Below, piece by piece: positions 1 through 9,696 of a stretch of 64,000 nt of DNA. Numbering within the stretch: the stretch's first letter is position 1; every line of letters begins with the position of its first letter. The stretch lies in NCBI GenBank assembly GCA_963746465.1, contig CAVVAY010000002.1:62001-126000 (forward strand). The letters are read 5' to 3'. This DNA comes from CAVVAY01 sp963746465. Its GTDB lineage: Bacteria; Actinomycetota; Actinomycetes; JACCUZ01. The translations under genes were made by a program, and so were the position numbers. The notes below the pieces were generated by a model that was given only the letters and a program-made list of their open reading frames with translations, was not told where the DNA came from and ran no database searches.

Positions 1-665
1 ACCATCGAGATCAGGTAGATCGCGAACGACGGGAAGAGCAGTACGGCGTACCAGTAGTCGCCCTGCGCCGCGACGATCTCGGAGGTCGACATCGAGCCGG
101 CGTAGAGGAACACCCCGACGAACGACAGCCCCATCGCGACCTCGTAGGAGATCATCTGCGCCGACGAGCGGAGCCCGCCCAGCAGGGGGTACGTCGAGCC
201 GCTGGACCAGCCGGCGAGCACGATGCCGTAGATGCCGACCGAGGCGACCGCGAGGATGTAGAGGACGGCCACCGGCAGGTCGGTGAGCTGCAGGTTGGTC
301 CGGTGGCCGGCGATGGACACCTCGGGCCCGAACGGCATCACCGCGAAGGCCATGAAGGCGGGGGTCGCCGAGATGATCGGCGCCAGGATGAACACCGCCT
401 TGTCGGCCGCCTTCGGGATGATGTCTTCCTTCAGGGCCAGCTTGATGCCGTCGGCGAGGCTCTGCAGCAGGCCCTGCGGGCCGACCCGGTTCGGCCCGAT
501 CCGGTGCTGCATACGCGCGACGACCCGACGCTCCCACCAGATCGAGAACAGCGTCATGACGACCAGGAAGATGAAGATGACCAGCGCCTTGGCGCCGACC
601 AGCCACCACGGGTCGGTGCCGAACCCGGGCACCTCCGGCGAGGCGAGCACGACGGCGGCGTTCAT
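1..665 (-). CDS. nuoH: NADH-quinone oxidoreductase subunit H (partial, 3' end off the left edge)
   Basis: Membrane subunit of complex I that forms much of the quinone-binding chamber next to the hydrophilic arm. About 221 N-terminal residues are present: a first membrane helix (residues about 18-36), the conserved loop RIGPNRVGPQGLLQ after it, then further hydrophobic segments alternating with loops (DGIKLALKED). The ATG overlaps the stop of nuoG by ATGA, as elsewhere in this operon, which fixes the start. The remaining nuo genes (I-N) would be expected beyond the left edge. Confidence 0.95.
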   Translation of the reverse strand, partial: MNAAVVLASPEVPGFGTDPWWLVGAKALVIFIFLVVMTLFSIWWERRVVARMQHRIGPNRVGPQGLLQSLADGIKLALKEDIIPKAADKAVFILAPIISATPAFMAFAVMPFGPEVSIAGHRTNLQLTDLPVAVLYILAVASVGIYGIVLAGWSSGSTYPLLGGLRSSAQMISYEVAMGLSFVGVFLYAGSMSTSEIVAAQGDYWYAVLLFPSFAIYLISM

Positions 666-3083
666 CGCGGACCTCCCGGCTCGACGTCGGCGGCACCGGC
701 GGACAGCCGCACGACCGAGCCCGGCACGCCGGCCAGGGCGAGCCGGACCGGGACGCCGGCGGCGTTGGTGGGCAGCCAGACGACGCCGTCCGGCATATCG
801 GTGACCAGGGCCGGCACCGTGACGGCGCCGCGGTCGGTGGCCACCGTGACCGGCGCACCGTCGACGACCCCCAGCGCACCGGCGGTCGCCGCGGACACCC
901 GCGCGACCGCGATGCGCGCCGTGCCGGCGAGGAACGGCTCGTCGTCCTGCAGCCGGCCTGCGTCCAGAAGCTGCGACCAGGTCGCCAGCACGGCCTCCCC
1001 GGCGCCCGGCCGGGCCGGCTCGCCGGCCGGAACGGGCTCGAAGGTCGCCCGGGCGCCGTCCCACTGGCCGATCTCGTCGATCTCGACCCGCGCGGCGGCG
1101 ACGTCGGGCAGACCGAGGTCGATGCCCATCGCCTCGGCCAGCACGTGCAGCACCCGGACGTCGGGCATCGACGGCGTGCCGCGCAGGACCTCGGCGAAGC
1201 GGCCGCGGGCGGCCCTCCCAGTCGAGGAAGGTGCCCGCCTTCTCCACGGCCGGGGCGACCGGCAGCACGACGTCGGCGCGCTGAGTGACGGCCGACTCGC
1301 GCAGCTCGAGGCTGACGACGAACGGAGCAGCATCGATCGCCGCGAGGGCCGCCGTGGGGTCCGGAAGGTCGTGCGGGTCGACACCGCCGACCAGCAGCGC
1401 TCGCAGCTCGCCGGTGTGCACCGCGGCCAGGATGCCGTCGGTGTCGCGGCCCGCGGTCTCGACCAGGCCGTCGGCTCCCCAGGCGGTGGCGACGTCCACC
1501 CGGGCGGCCGGGTCGGTCAGCGGGCGCCCGCCCGGCAGCAGTCCCGGCAGGGCACCCGCCTCGAGACCTCCTCGCTCGCCGGCCCGGCGCGGGACCCAGG
1601 CGACCCTCGCCCCGGTGGCCTCGGCCAGCCGGGCGACGGCGCTCAGCGCACCGGGAAGGGCAGCGACACCCTCGCCGACCAGCACGACCGAGTCCTTGCC
1701 GACGACGTCCTTGGTGTGCAGGTCGTCGAGTACCTCGGCCTCGGTCCCGGGGGCCGCGGTGAGCAGCCGGCCGGACAGCTTCTCCAGGCCACGGCTGGCG
1801 AAGGACGCGACGGCGGTGACCCCAAGGCCCTTGCGGACCGCCTTGCGCAGGCGCAGGAACAGGATCGGCGACTCGTCCTCGGGCTCCAGCCCGACGAGGA
1901 GCACCGACGTCGCCTTCTCCAGGTCGGCGTACGTGACGCCCAGCCCACGGCCGGCGACGTGCGCGGCGAGGAAGGAGGCCTCCTCGGCGGAGTGCGGACG
2001 AGCCCGGAAGTCGACGTCGTTGGTGCCGAGCGCGACCCGGGCCAGCTTGGCGTAGGCGTAGGCGTCCTCAACAGTCGCACGGCCGCCGACGAGCACGCCG
2101 GTGGCGCCCTTCGCCGCGGCCAGACCCTTCGCGGCGATGTCCAGCGCCTCGGCCCACGAGGTCGGCACCAGCTGGCCGTCCTCACGGACCAGCGGGGTGG
2201 TGAGGCGGTCCTGCGCGGTGGCGTACTGGAAGGCCCAGCGGCCCTTGTCGCAGTTCCACTCCTCGTTGACCTCGGGGTCGTCGCCGGCCAGCCGACGCAG
2301 GACCTTGCCGCGCCGGTGGTCGGTGCGGATCGCGCAGCCCGACGCGCAGTGCTCGCAGACGCCGGGCGAGGAGACCAGGTCGAAGGGCCGGGACCGGAAC
2401 CGGTAAGCCGCACCGGTGAGCGCGCCGACCGGGCAGATCTGCACGGTGTTGCCGGAGAAGTAGGACGAGAACGGCTCGGCCTCGTAGATCCCGACCTGCT
2501 GCAGGGCGCCGCGCTCGAGCATCTCGATGAAGGGGTCGCCGGCCACCTGGGACGAGAACCGGGTGCAGCGGGCGCAGAGCACGCACCGCTCGCGGTCGAG
2601 CAGCACCTGGGAGGAGATGTTGATCGGCTTCGGGTAGGTCCGCTTGACGTCGGTGAACCGGGTCTCGCCGCGGCCGTTGCTCATCGCCTGGTTCTGCAGG
2701 GGGCACTCGCCGCCCTTGTCGCAGACCGGGCAGTCGAGCGGGTGGTTGATGAGCAGCAGCTCCATGATGCCCCGCTGCGCCTTGTCGGCCACCGGCGAGG
2801 TCAGCTGGGTCTTGACGACCATGCCGTCGGACACCGTTGTGGTGCAGGAGGCCAGCGGCTTGGGCTGGCCCTCCACCTCGACCAGGCACTGGCGGCAGGC
2901 GCCGACCGGGTCGAGCAGCGGGTGGTCGCAGAACCGCGGGACCTGGATGCCGATCAGCTCGGCGGCCCGGATGACCAGGGTGCCCTTGGGCACCCGCAGC
3001 TCGAAGCCGTCGATGGTGACGGCGACCAGGTCGTCGTGCTTCTGCACGGCCGCGCCGGAGGTCGTGTCGCTGGTGACGGTCAT
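662..3083 (-). CDS. nuoG: NADH-quinone oxidoreductase subunit G, with an apparent single-base frameshift
   Basis: Iron-sulfur subunit of the peripheral arm of complex I. From the ATG (ATGA overlap with nuoF) it reads a 2Fe-2S domain (RFCDHPLLDPVGACRQC), the HPLDCPVCDKGGEC cluster motif, a 4Fe-4S motif (RCVLCARCTRFS), the CEHCASGC motif and a molybdopterin-oxidoreductase-like domain. Near 1196-1203 the frame slips just after DWEGRPRP; the C-terminal part (FAEVLRGTPSMPDVRVLHVL) continues one base over and ends in ATGA with nuoH. Removing one base gives 806 residues, a normal length. Because the gene should be essential for complex I and both ends fit the operon perfectly, a sequence error is likelier than a pseudogene. 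Confidence 0.9.
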
Positions 3084-4426
3084 CGGGTCCTCCCGCCCGG
3101 TGCCGGCACGGCGGCCGAGGCGAACAGCGTCGAAGCGGCCGGGTCGAACGGGCAGCCGCCGTGCTCGAAGTGCGCGATGTACTCGTCTCGGAAGTACTCC
3201 AGCGACGAGGTGATCGGGCTGGTGGCGCCGTCACCGAGGGCGCAGAACGACCGGCCGAGGATGTTGTCGCAGATGTCGAGGAGCTTTTCGAGGTCCTCTT
3301 CTGTGCCGGTCCCCTTCTCCAGCCGGCGCAGGATCTGCACCAGCCAGAAGGTGCCCTCACGGCACGGCGTGCACTTGCCGCACGACTCGTGCGCGTAGAA
3401 CTCGGTCCAGCGCAGCACCGCGCGCACCACGCAGGTGGTCTCGTCGAAGATCTGCAGCGCCTTGGTGCCGAGCATCGACTTGGCGCCGGCGATGCCCTCG
3501 TAGGACAGCGGTACGTCGAGGTGCTCAGCGGTGAGCAGCGGGGTCGACGAGCCACCCGGCGTCCAGAACTTGAGCTGGTGTCCCTCGCGCACTCCGCCGG
3601 TGAGGTCGAGCAGCTCGCGCAGGGTGATGCCCATCGGTGCCTCGTACTGCCCGGGCCGGGTGACGTGGCCGGACAGCGAGAACAGCGTCATGCCCTTGGA
3701 GCGCTTGCGCGGGTCCTCGTCGTCGGTGCCCATCTCGCGGAACCAGTCGGCACCGTGGCGCAGGATCGCCGGCACGCTGGCAATCGACTCGACGTTGTTG
3801 ATCACGGTCGGCGACGCGTAGAGACCGGCGATGGCCGGGAACGGCGGGCGGAGCCGCGGCTGACCCCGACGGCCCTCCAGCGAGTCGAGCAGCGCCGTCT
3901 CCTCGCCGCAGATGTAGGCACCGGCGCCGGCGTGCACGGTGATCTCCAGGTCGAACCCGGACCCAAGGATGTCCTTGCCGGCGTAGCCCGCCTCGTAGGC
4001 CTCGGCCACGGCCGCCTGCAGCCTGCGCAGGACGTGCACGACCTCGCCCCGCACGTAGATGAAGGCCTGCGCCGCACGGATGGCGTAGGACGCGATGACC
4101 ACGCCCTCCACCAGCTCGTGCGGGTTCGCCATCATCAGCGGGATGTCCTTGCAGGTGCCCGGCTCGGACTCGTCGGCGTTGACCACGAGGTAGACCGGCT
4201 TGTCACCGCCCTGCGGGATGAAGCCCCACTTGTTGCCGGTGGGGAAGCCGGCGCCGCCGCGGCCCCTCAGCTCGGAGTCCTTGACCAGCTGGGTCACCTG
4301 GTCCGGCGTCTTCTCCAGCGCGGCCCTCAGACCGGCATAGCCGTCGTGCTCCTCGTAGACCGGCAGGGTCCAGCACTCGTCCACGTCCCAGGTGCGGCTG
4401 AGCACCGGCGTCAGGGTGAGGGCCAT
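3080..4426 (-). CDS. nuoF: NADH-quinone oxidoreductase subunit F (NADH/FMN-binding)
   Basis: Entry point of electrons into complex I: binds NADH and FMN and carries a 4Fe-4S cluster. Visible are the FMN/NADH glycine motifs GRGGAGFPTGNKWGF and GAGAYICGEETALLDSLEG, and the cluster motif ESCGKCTPCREGT with a later Cys in RSFCALGD. It is 448 residues, normal for the family. The ATG shares one base with the nuoE stop (TGATG); a GTG directly upstream would add only one residue. It overlaps nuoG by ATGA, so it is translationally coupled. Confidence 0.96.
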   Translation of the reverse strand: MALTLTPVLSRTWDVDECWTLPVYEEHDGYAGLRAALEKTPDQVTQLVKDSELRGRGGAGFPTGNKWGFIPQGGDKPVYLVVNADESEPGTCKDIPLMMANPHELVEGVVIASYAIRAAQAFIYVRGEVVHVLRRLQAAVAEAYEAGYAGKDILGSGFDLEITVHAGAGAYICGEETALLDSLEGRRGQPRLRPPFPAIAGLYASPTVINNVESIASVPAILRHGADWFREMGTDDEDPRKRSKGMTLFSLSGHVTRPGQYEAPMGITLRELLDLTGGVREGHQLKFWTPGGSSTPLLTAEHLDVPLSYEGIAGAKSMLGTKALQIFDETTCVVRAVLRWTEFYAHESCGKCTPCREGTFWLVQILRRLEKGTGTEEDLEKLLDICDNILGRSFCALGDGATSPITSSLEYFRDEYIAHFEHGGCPFDPAASTLFASAAVPAPGGRTR

Positions 4427-5319
4427 CACTGCTCGCCTTCCTTGTCCGTCGCCGGTGGGGTGGTGTTCGCCTGGTCCGACTCGGCGGTGGCCGCGGGGGC
4501 GTCCGAGCCGCTGGTGCTCTCGGGGCGCGCGTAGCCCTGCTCCGGCGACGCCTTCGCCGAGGACGGCTTGCGCGTGCTGGCCTTCTTCGCCGCGGCCCGC
4601 TTCTTGGGCGCCGCCGGCTCCGCCTCCGCGTCCTCGTCGGCCTTCCGGCGCTTGCCCGCGTTCTGCTGCTCGCGGTAGATCTCCAGGCCGGCCAGGGTCG
4701 CGGGCCCCGCCGCGGGGCCTTCGTCAGCCCGGCCGTCGTAGAACCCGGCGAGCACCCGGGAGACCTGCTTGAAGGTGCACAGCGAGGCGCCGCGGGTGGG
4801 GGTCGGCAGGTCGCCGGACCGCAGGCCGTCGACCAGCGCGACAGCCGACTCCGGCGTCTGGTCGTCGAAGAACTCCCAGTTGACCATCACGACCGGCGCG
4901 TAGTCACAGGCCGCGTTGCACTCGAGGTGCTCGAGGGTGATCGTGCCGTCGTCGGTCGTCTCGTCGTGACCGACGCCCAGGTGGTCCTTCAGGGTGGCGA
5001 AGATCTGGTCGCCTCCCATGATCGCGCACAGGGTGTTGGTGCAGACGCCGACGGTGTACTCACCGTTCGGCCGTCGCTTGTACTGCGTGTAGAACGTGGC
5101 GACCGCCGCCACCTCGGCGGAGGTGAGGTCGAGCTGCGCCGCGCAGAACTCGATGCCCTGCGGGCTGACGTAGCCCTCCTCGGACTGCACGAGGTGCAGC
5201 AACGGCAGCAGCGCGGAGCGGGCCTTCGGGTAGCGGCCGATGATGTCCTTGGCGTCGACCTCGAGCCGGGACAAGGTGTCGGCGGCGAATCCGTGCTGCG
5301 CCTGCGGTGTCTGGGTCAA
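4426..5319 (-). CDS. nuoE: NADH-quinone oxidoreductase subunit E with long charged C-terminal tail
   Basis: 2Fe-2S subunit of complex I, thioredoxin-fold. The four cluster cysteines are in VGVCTNTLC and LECNAACDYAP. A TTG start is chosen because it overlaps the nuoD stop (TTGA), matching the coupling at every other junction of the operon, and gives the expected N-terminus. The protein is 297 residues, longer than most homologs. After the folded domain (to about residue 205) comes a low-complexity tail rich in Lys, Ala, Glu and Ser (for example KKRAAAKKASTRKPSS), probably disordered. Confidence 0.93.
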   Translation of the reverse strand: MTQTPQAQHGFAADTLSRLEVDAKDIIGRYPKARSALLPLLHLVQSEEGYVSPQGIEFCAAQLDLTSAEVAAVATFYTQYKRRPNGEYTVGVCTNTLCAIMGGDQIFATLKDHLGVGHDETTDDGTITLEHLECNAACDYAPVVMVNWEFFDDQTPESAVALVDGLRSGDLPTPTRGASLCTFKQVSRVLAGFYDGRADEGPAAGPATLAGLEIYREQQNAGKRRKADEDAEAEPAAPKKRAAAKKASTRKPSSAKASPEQGYARPESTSGSDAPAATAESDQANTTPPATDKEGEQ

Positions 5320-6647
5320 CGGTCCACTCCGCCCATGACCGGGTCGATGGAGGCGATCGCCGCGATCACGTCGGCGACCATGCTGCCCTCGGACATCGCC
5401 GGGGCCGCCTGCAGGTTGTTGAACGACGGGTCGCGGAAGTGCACCCGGTAGGGCCGGGTGCCGCCGTCGCTGACCAGGTGCACACCGAGCTCGCCGCGCG
5501 GCGACTCGATGGCCGTGTAGACCTGGCCGGCCGGGACCCGGAAGCCCTCTGTCACCAGCTTGAAGTGGTGGATCAGCGCCTCCATCGACTGGCCCATGAT
5601 GTGCCGGATGTGGTCGAGGGAGTTGCCGAGGCCGTCGCCGCCCAGGGCGAGCTGCGCGGGCCAGGCGATCTTCTTGTCCGCGACCATGACCGGCCCGGGC
5701 TGCAGCCGGTCGAGGCACTGCTCGACGATCTTCAGCGACTCCTTCATCTCCCGGATCCGGATCAGGAAGCGGCCGTAGGCGTCGCAGGTGGTCTCGGTCG
5801 GCACGTCGAACTCGTAGGTCTCGTACCCGGCGTACGGCTGCGACTTGCGCAGGTCGTGCGGCAGTCCGGTCGCCCGCAGGATCGGCCCGGTGATGCCGAG
5901 CGCCATGCACCCGGTCAGGTCGAGGTAGCCGACGCCGACCGTGCGCTCCATCCAGATCTTGTTGCCGATCAGGAGGTTCTCCATGTCGGAGAGCCGTTTC
6001 GGCATCAGCGTGAGCAGGTCGCGGATGCGGTCGACGGCGCCGGGCGGCAGGTCCTGCGAGACGCCGCCGGGCCGGATGTACGCGTGGTTCATCCGCAGAC
6101 CGGTGATCATCTCGAACAGGTCGAGGACGAGCTCTCGCTCCCGGAAGCCGAAGGTCATCGGCGTCAGCGCACCGAGCTCCATGCCTCCGGTCGCGAGCGC
6201 GACAAGGTGCGAGGAGATCCGGTTGAGCTCCATCATCATCACTCGGATGACGGTGGCGCGCTCCGGGATGTCGTCCACGATGCCGAGCAGCCGCTCGACA
6301 CCGCTGACGTACGCGTACTCGTTGAACAGCGGCGCCAGGTAGTCCATCCGCGTCACGAACGTGACGCCCTGGGTCCAGCTGCGGTACTCGCAGTTCTTCT
6401 CGATGCCGGTGTGCAGGTAGCCGATGCCGAGCCGGCACTCGGTGACCGTCTCGCCCTCGAGCTCGAGGATCAGCCGCAGCACGCCGTGGGTCGACGGGTG
6501 CTGCGGGCCCATGTTGACGACGATGCGCTCCTCGGCGCGCTCGCCGAGACCGGCGGTGAGGCTGTCCCAGTCCTGACCGGTGACGGTGTAGACGGTGCCC
6601 TCGGTGGTCTCGCGGGCCGGGGAGGTGAAGTCGGTCGTGTCGGTCAC
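5316..6647 (-). CDS. nuoD: NADH-quinone oxidoreductase subunit D
   Basis: 49-kDa-type subunit of complex I, which forms the quinone pocket with NuoB. The family signature NMGPQHPSTHGVLRL lies near residue 45, followed by GYLHTGIEKNCEYR and EMITGLRMNHAYIRPGGVS. It is 443 residues, full length. The GTG start overlaps the nuoC stop by GTGA. The C-terminus ends VMGGVDR and its stop overlaps the nuoE TTG. Confidence 0.97.
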   Translation of the reverse strand: MTDTTDFTSPARETTEGTVYTVTGQDWDSLTAGLGERAEERIVVNMGPQHPSTHGVLRLILELEGETVTECRLGIGYLHTGIEKNCEYRSWTQGVTFVTRMDYLAPLFNEYAYVSGVERLLGIVDDIPERATVIRVMMMELNRISSHLVALATGGMELGALTPMTFGFRERELVLDLFEMITGLRMNHAYIRPGGVSQDLPPGAVDRIRDLLTLMPKRLSDMENLLIGNKIWMERTVGVGYLDLTGCMALGITGPILRATGLPHDLRKSQPYAGYETYEFDVPTETTCDAYGRFLIRIREMKESLKIVEQCLDRLQPGPVMVADKKIAWPAQLALGGDGLGNSLDHIRHIMGQSMEALIHHFKLVTEGFRVPAGQVYTAIESPRGELGVHLVSDGGTRPYRVHFRDPSFNNLQAAPAMSEGSMVADVIAAIASIDPVMGGVDR

Positions 6648-7351
6648 GAGTAGCTCCTCCGCTCGTCCGGCGGTGGGATCTGGGCGCCCTTGTACTCCAC
6701 CGGGATGCCGCCCAGCGGGTAGTCCTTGCGCTGGGGGTGGCCGGGCCAGTCGTCCGGCATCTCGATCCGGGTGAGACCGGGGTGGCCGTCGAACACGATG
6801 CCGAAGAAGTCGAAGGTCTCGCGCTCGTGCCAGTCGTTGCTCGGGTAGACGGACACCACCGACGGGATGTGCGGGTCGTCGTCGGGGCAGGTCACCTCGA
6901 CGCGCACCCGCCGGTTGTGCGTGACGGAGATCAACGGGTAGACCGCGCGCAGCTCACGTCCGGTCTCGTGCGGGTAGTGCACCCCGGAGACACCCAGGCA
7001 CATCTCGAACCGCAGCGCGGGATCGTCGCGCAGCCCACGCATCACGTCGAGCAGGTGCTCGCGGGCGACGTGGAAGGTGATCTCGTCGCGGTCGACGACG
7101 ACCCTGTCGACGGCCTGGTCGTACGCCGGCAGCAGCCGCTCGAGCTGGTCGGCCGCGGAGTCGAACCATCCGCCGTACGGCCGCGGCGTGTCGCCCGGCA
7201 GCTGCACCGGACGTACCAGCCCGCCGTAGCCGCTGGTGTCGCCGGTACCGTGCGCGCCGAACATGCCGCGGCGGACCTCGACGGTCTCGGCGTCGGCCCG
7301 CGGCGCATGCGTGACGTCCTCCTCGGCGCCCTTGTGCTCGATCTCGGTCAC
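6644..7351 (-). CDS. nuoC: NADH-quinone oxidoreductase subunit C
   Basis: 30-kDa-type subunit of the peripheral arm of complex I. The diagnostic segment DWHERETFDFFGIVFDGHP is present near residue 180 and the protein ends with PLGGIPVEYKGA, typical of the family. I start at the GTG that overlaps the nuoB stop by GTGA, giving 235 residues; the open frame continues upstream but that part is nuoB in another frame. The N-terminal 40 residues are acidic and probably flexible. Confidence 0.95.
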   Translation of the reverse strand: MTEIEHKGAEEDVTHAPRADAETVEVRRGMFGAHGTGDTSGYGGLVRPVQLPGDTPRPYGGWFDSAADQLERLLPAYDQAVDRVVVDRDEITFHVAREHLLDVMRGLRDDPALRFEMCLGVSGVHYPHETGRELRAVYPLISVTHNRRVRVEVTCPDDDPHIPSVVSVYPSNDWHERETFDFFGIVFDGHPGLTRIEMPDDWPGHPQRKDYPLGGIPVEYKGAQIPPPDERRSYS

Positions 7352-7902
7352 CTCAAGAGGCCCTTCATCTGCGCGGTGGGCTTGGCGGTCAGCGCCGCAG
7401 CCTCGGCTTCGCGGGCGGCCTTCTCGCGGTTGACGCCCAGCGGCGCGGAGCCGATCTGCTCGTGCAGCTTGAGGATCGCGTCGATCAGCATCTCCGGCCG
7501 CGGCGGGCAGCCCGGCAGGTAGATGTCGACGGGCACGACGTGGTCGACGCCCTGGACGATCGCGTAGTTGTTGAACATGCCGCCGGAGGACGCGCACACC
7601 CCCATCGACAGCACCCACTTCGGGTTGGGCATCTGGTCGTAGATCTGGCGCAGGACGGGGGCCATCTTCTGGCTGACCCGACCGGCGACGATCATCAGGT
7701 CGGCCTGCCGAGGCGACGCGCGGAAGACCTCCATGCCGAACCGCGCGAGGTCGTACCGCGGGCCGCCCGAGGCCATCATCTCGATCGCACAGCAGGCCAG
7801 CCCGAAGGTCGCGGGCCACAGCGAACCCTTGCGCATGTAGCCGGCGAGCTTCTCGACGCTGGTCAGCAGCACCCCGCTCGGGAGCTTCTCCTCGACGCCC
7901 AT
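7348..7902 (-). CDS. nuoB: NADH-quinone oxidoreductase subunit B
   Basis: Carries cluster N2, the last 4Fe-4S centre before quinone. The ligand cysteines are seen in GLACCAIEMM, SMGVCASSGG and YLPGCPPRPE. It is 184 residues, a normal size. It overlaps nuoC by GTGA and lies 30 bases after nuoA on the same strand. Confidence 0.97.
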   Translation of the reverse strand: MGVEEKLPSGVLLTSVEKLAGYMRKGSLWPATFGLACCAIEMMASGGPRYDLARFGMEVFRASPRQADLMIVAGRVSQKMAPVLRQIYDQMPNPKWVLSMGVCASSGGMFNNYAIVQGVDHVVPVDIYLPGCPPRPEMLIDAILKLHEQIGSAPLGVNREKAAREAEAAALTAKPTAQMKGLLR

Positions 7903-7932
7903 CAGCCGGTCACCTCCCTCGTGCGCACGCGC

Positions 7933-8292
7933 TCAGTCCCACTCGAGCCCGCCGCGACGCCAGACGTAGGCGTAGGCCGCGAGCAGCGTAAGGATGAACA
8001 GGACCATCTCGACGAGACCGAAGATGCCGAGGGAGTCGAAGGCGACCGCCCACGGGTAGAGGAACACGATCTCGATGTCGAAGACGATGAACAGCATCGC
8101 GGTGAGGTAGTACTTCACCGGGAACCGGCCGCCGCCGACCGGCTGGGGGGTCGGCTCGATGCCGCACTCGTAGGCGTCGAGCTTCGCGCGGTTGTAGCGC
8201 TTCGGACCGGTCAGGGCGCCGGCGCCGATGGAGAACACCGCGAAACCGAGAGCGAGGGCTCCGAGCACGAGGATCGGGGCATAGGAATCCAC
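7933..8292 (-). CDS. nuoA: NADH-quinone oxidoreductase subunit A
   Basis: Small membrane subunit of complex I with three predicted helices (residues about 6-28, 61-85, 90-110). The conserved loop LDAYECGIEPT is present. It is 119 residues with a GTG start preceded by GGGGAG. It is the first nuo gene; the 97-base gap upstream separates it from the reductase gene on the same strand, and I see no convincing separate promoter there, so co-transcription with that gene is plausible. Confidence 0.96.
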   Translation of the reverse strand: MDSYAPILVLGALALGFAVFSIGAGALTGPKRYNRAKLDAYECGIEPTPQPVGGGRFPVKYYLTAMLFIVFDIEIVFLYPWAVAFDSLGIFGLVEMVLFILTLLAAYAYVWRRGGLEWD

Positions 8293-8389
8293 GCCGGGTC
8301 ACTCCCCTCTTCGATCGCACCCGGCGCACGACCGGGCTTGACATCCTAGGAGCGCACGGGCCGCCGCCCCCACGCGGGTGGTCACCACC

Positions 8390-9664
8390 TCAGGCCGCCG
8401 GAGCCAGGCGCGACAAGGCGTTGATCACCTTGTCCATGGCGTCGCCGCCACGGGGGTCGGTGAGGTTGGCCATCAGCTTGAGCACGAAGCGCATCAGCAC
8501 CGGGTGCGGCAGGCCGTGGCGGGTCGCCAGCTTCATCACCCGGTCGTCACCGATGGCCTTCACGAACAGCCGGCCGACGGTGTAGTAACCGCCGTACGCC
8601 TGCTTCATCGACTGCGGGTAGGCGTGCAGCGCGCGCTCGCGGGAGTCGGCCGTCGGACGTGCCAGGGCCTGGCCGATCACCTGGGCGGCGATCTCACCGG
8701 ACTCCATGGCGTAGGCGATGCCCTCGCCGTTGAACGGGTTCACCATGCCGCCGGAGTCGCCGACGAGCAGCAGGCCGCGGTCGTAGTGCGGCTGCCGGTT
8801 GAAGCCCATCGGCAGGGCCGCGCCGCGCACCGGCTGGGTGCGGTTCTCCTCGCGGAAGCCCCACTCCTCCGGGGTCTGGTCCAGCCAGCGCTTGAGCAGG
8901 TCCTTGTAGTCGACCTTGCCCCAGGCGGTGCTGGTGTTGAGGATGCCCAGCCCGACGTTGGAGGTGCCGTCGCCGACGCCGAAGATCCAGCCGTAGCCGG
9001 GCAGCAGCCGCTCCCGTCCGTCGCTGCCCTTGTCCCAGAGCTCCAGCCAGGACTCGAGCCAGTCGTCGTCGTGCCGGGGGCTCGTGTAGTAGGTGCGGAC
9101 GGCGACTCCCATCGGCCGGTCGTCACGCTTCTCGATGCCCATCGCCAGCGACAGCCGGCTGGAGTTCCCGTCGGCAGCCACGACGAGCGGGGCGTGGTAG
9201 GTGGTCTCGCCGACGTCGCCCTTGGCGGTGACGCCGATGATCCGGCCGGTCTTGTCCAGCACCGGCGCCTGCACCGAGGTCCGCTCGCGCAGGACGGCGC
9301 CCGCCTTGACCGCCGTACGCGCCAGCAAGTCGTCGAAGTCGCTGCGCGGCCGCACCAAGCCGTACGCCGGGTAGCTCGCGAGGTCCGGCCAGGGGATCTC
9401 CACCCGCATCCCGCCACCGATGATCCGAAGCCCCTTGTTGTGCACCCAGCCGGCCGACTCGCGGGTGTCGATGCCCATCGAGACCAGGGCCTTCACCGCA
9501 CGAGGAGTCAGGCCGTCGCCGCAGACCTTCTCGCGCGGGAACTCGGTCTTCTCCAGCAGCAGCACGTCGTGGCCGGCCCGGGCCAGGTGGTAGGCGGTGG
9601 CCGACCCCGCCGGGCCGGCACCGACGACGATGACGTCGGCGTCGCGGGGCGCTGGGGACTGCAC
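8390..9664 (-). CDS. FAD-dependent geranylgeranyl reductase family protein, MenJ-like
   Basis: Flavoprotein that saturates isoprenoid double bonds. Beside men and nuo genes the likely substrate is the menaquinone tail, as for mycobacterial MenJ (inference from family and context). It shows the N-terminal Rossmann motif DVIVVGAGPAGSATAYHLA, the RPRSDFDDLL segment, and the FAD motif LLLVGDSGGMVNPFNGEGI. I use the GTG with GAGGTGG upstream rather than a TTG at 9706, because the upstream start would place a Rex-type operator inside the coding region and the extra residues look non-coding. This gives 424 residues. It may also act on chlorophyll-like or archaeal-type lipids in other taxa. Confidence 0.85.
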   Translation of the reverse strand: MQSPAPRDADVIVVGAGPAGSATAYHLARAGHDVLLLEKTEFPREKVCGDGLTPRAVKALVSMGIDTRESAGWVHNKGLRIIGGGMRVEIPWPDLASYPAYGLVRPRSDFDDLLARTAVKAGAVLRERTSVQAPVLDKTGRIIGVTAKGDVGETTYHAPLVVAADGNSSRLSLAMGIEKRDDRPMGVAVRTYYTSPRHDDDWLESWLELWDKGSDGRERLLPGYGWIFGVGDGTSNVGLGILNTSTAWGKVDYKDLLKRWLDQTPEEWGFREENRTQPVRGAALPMGFNRQPHYDRGLLLVGDSGGMVNPFNGEGIAYAMESGEIAAQVIGQALARPTADSRERALHAYPQSMKQAYGGYYTVGRLFVKAIGDDRVMKLATRHGLPHPVLMRFVLKLMANLTDPRGGDAMDKVINALSRLAPAA

Positions 9665-9696
9665 GGCTGGCCACCTCTGGGACGGTCTGGTGCGCT

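Noticed and set aside
662..3083. A natural NuoG-NuoH fusion protein
   Set aside because: The fused frame loses the conserved NuoG C-terminus, which is intact one base over and ends in the normal ATGA overlap.
303..3398. Open frame of over 1000 codons on the plus strand opposite nuoG/nuoF
   Set aside because: High GC keeps the antisense frames open; the translated sequence is Arg/Gly/Ala-rich with no motifs, while the minus strand encodes clear Nuo proteins.
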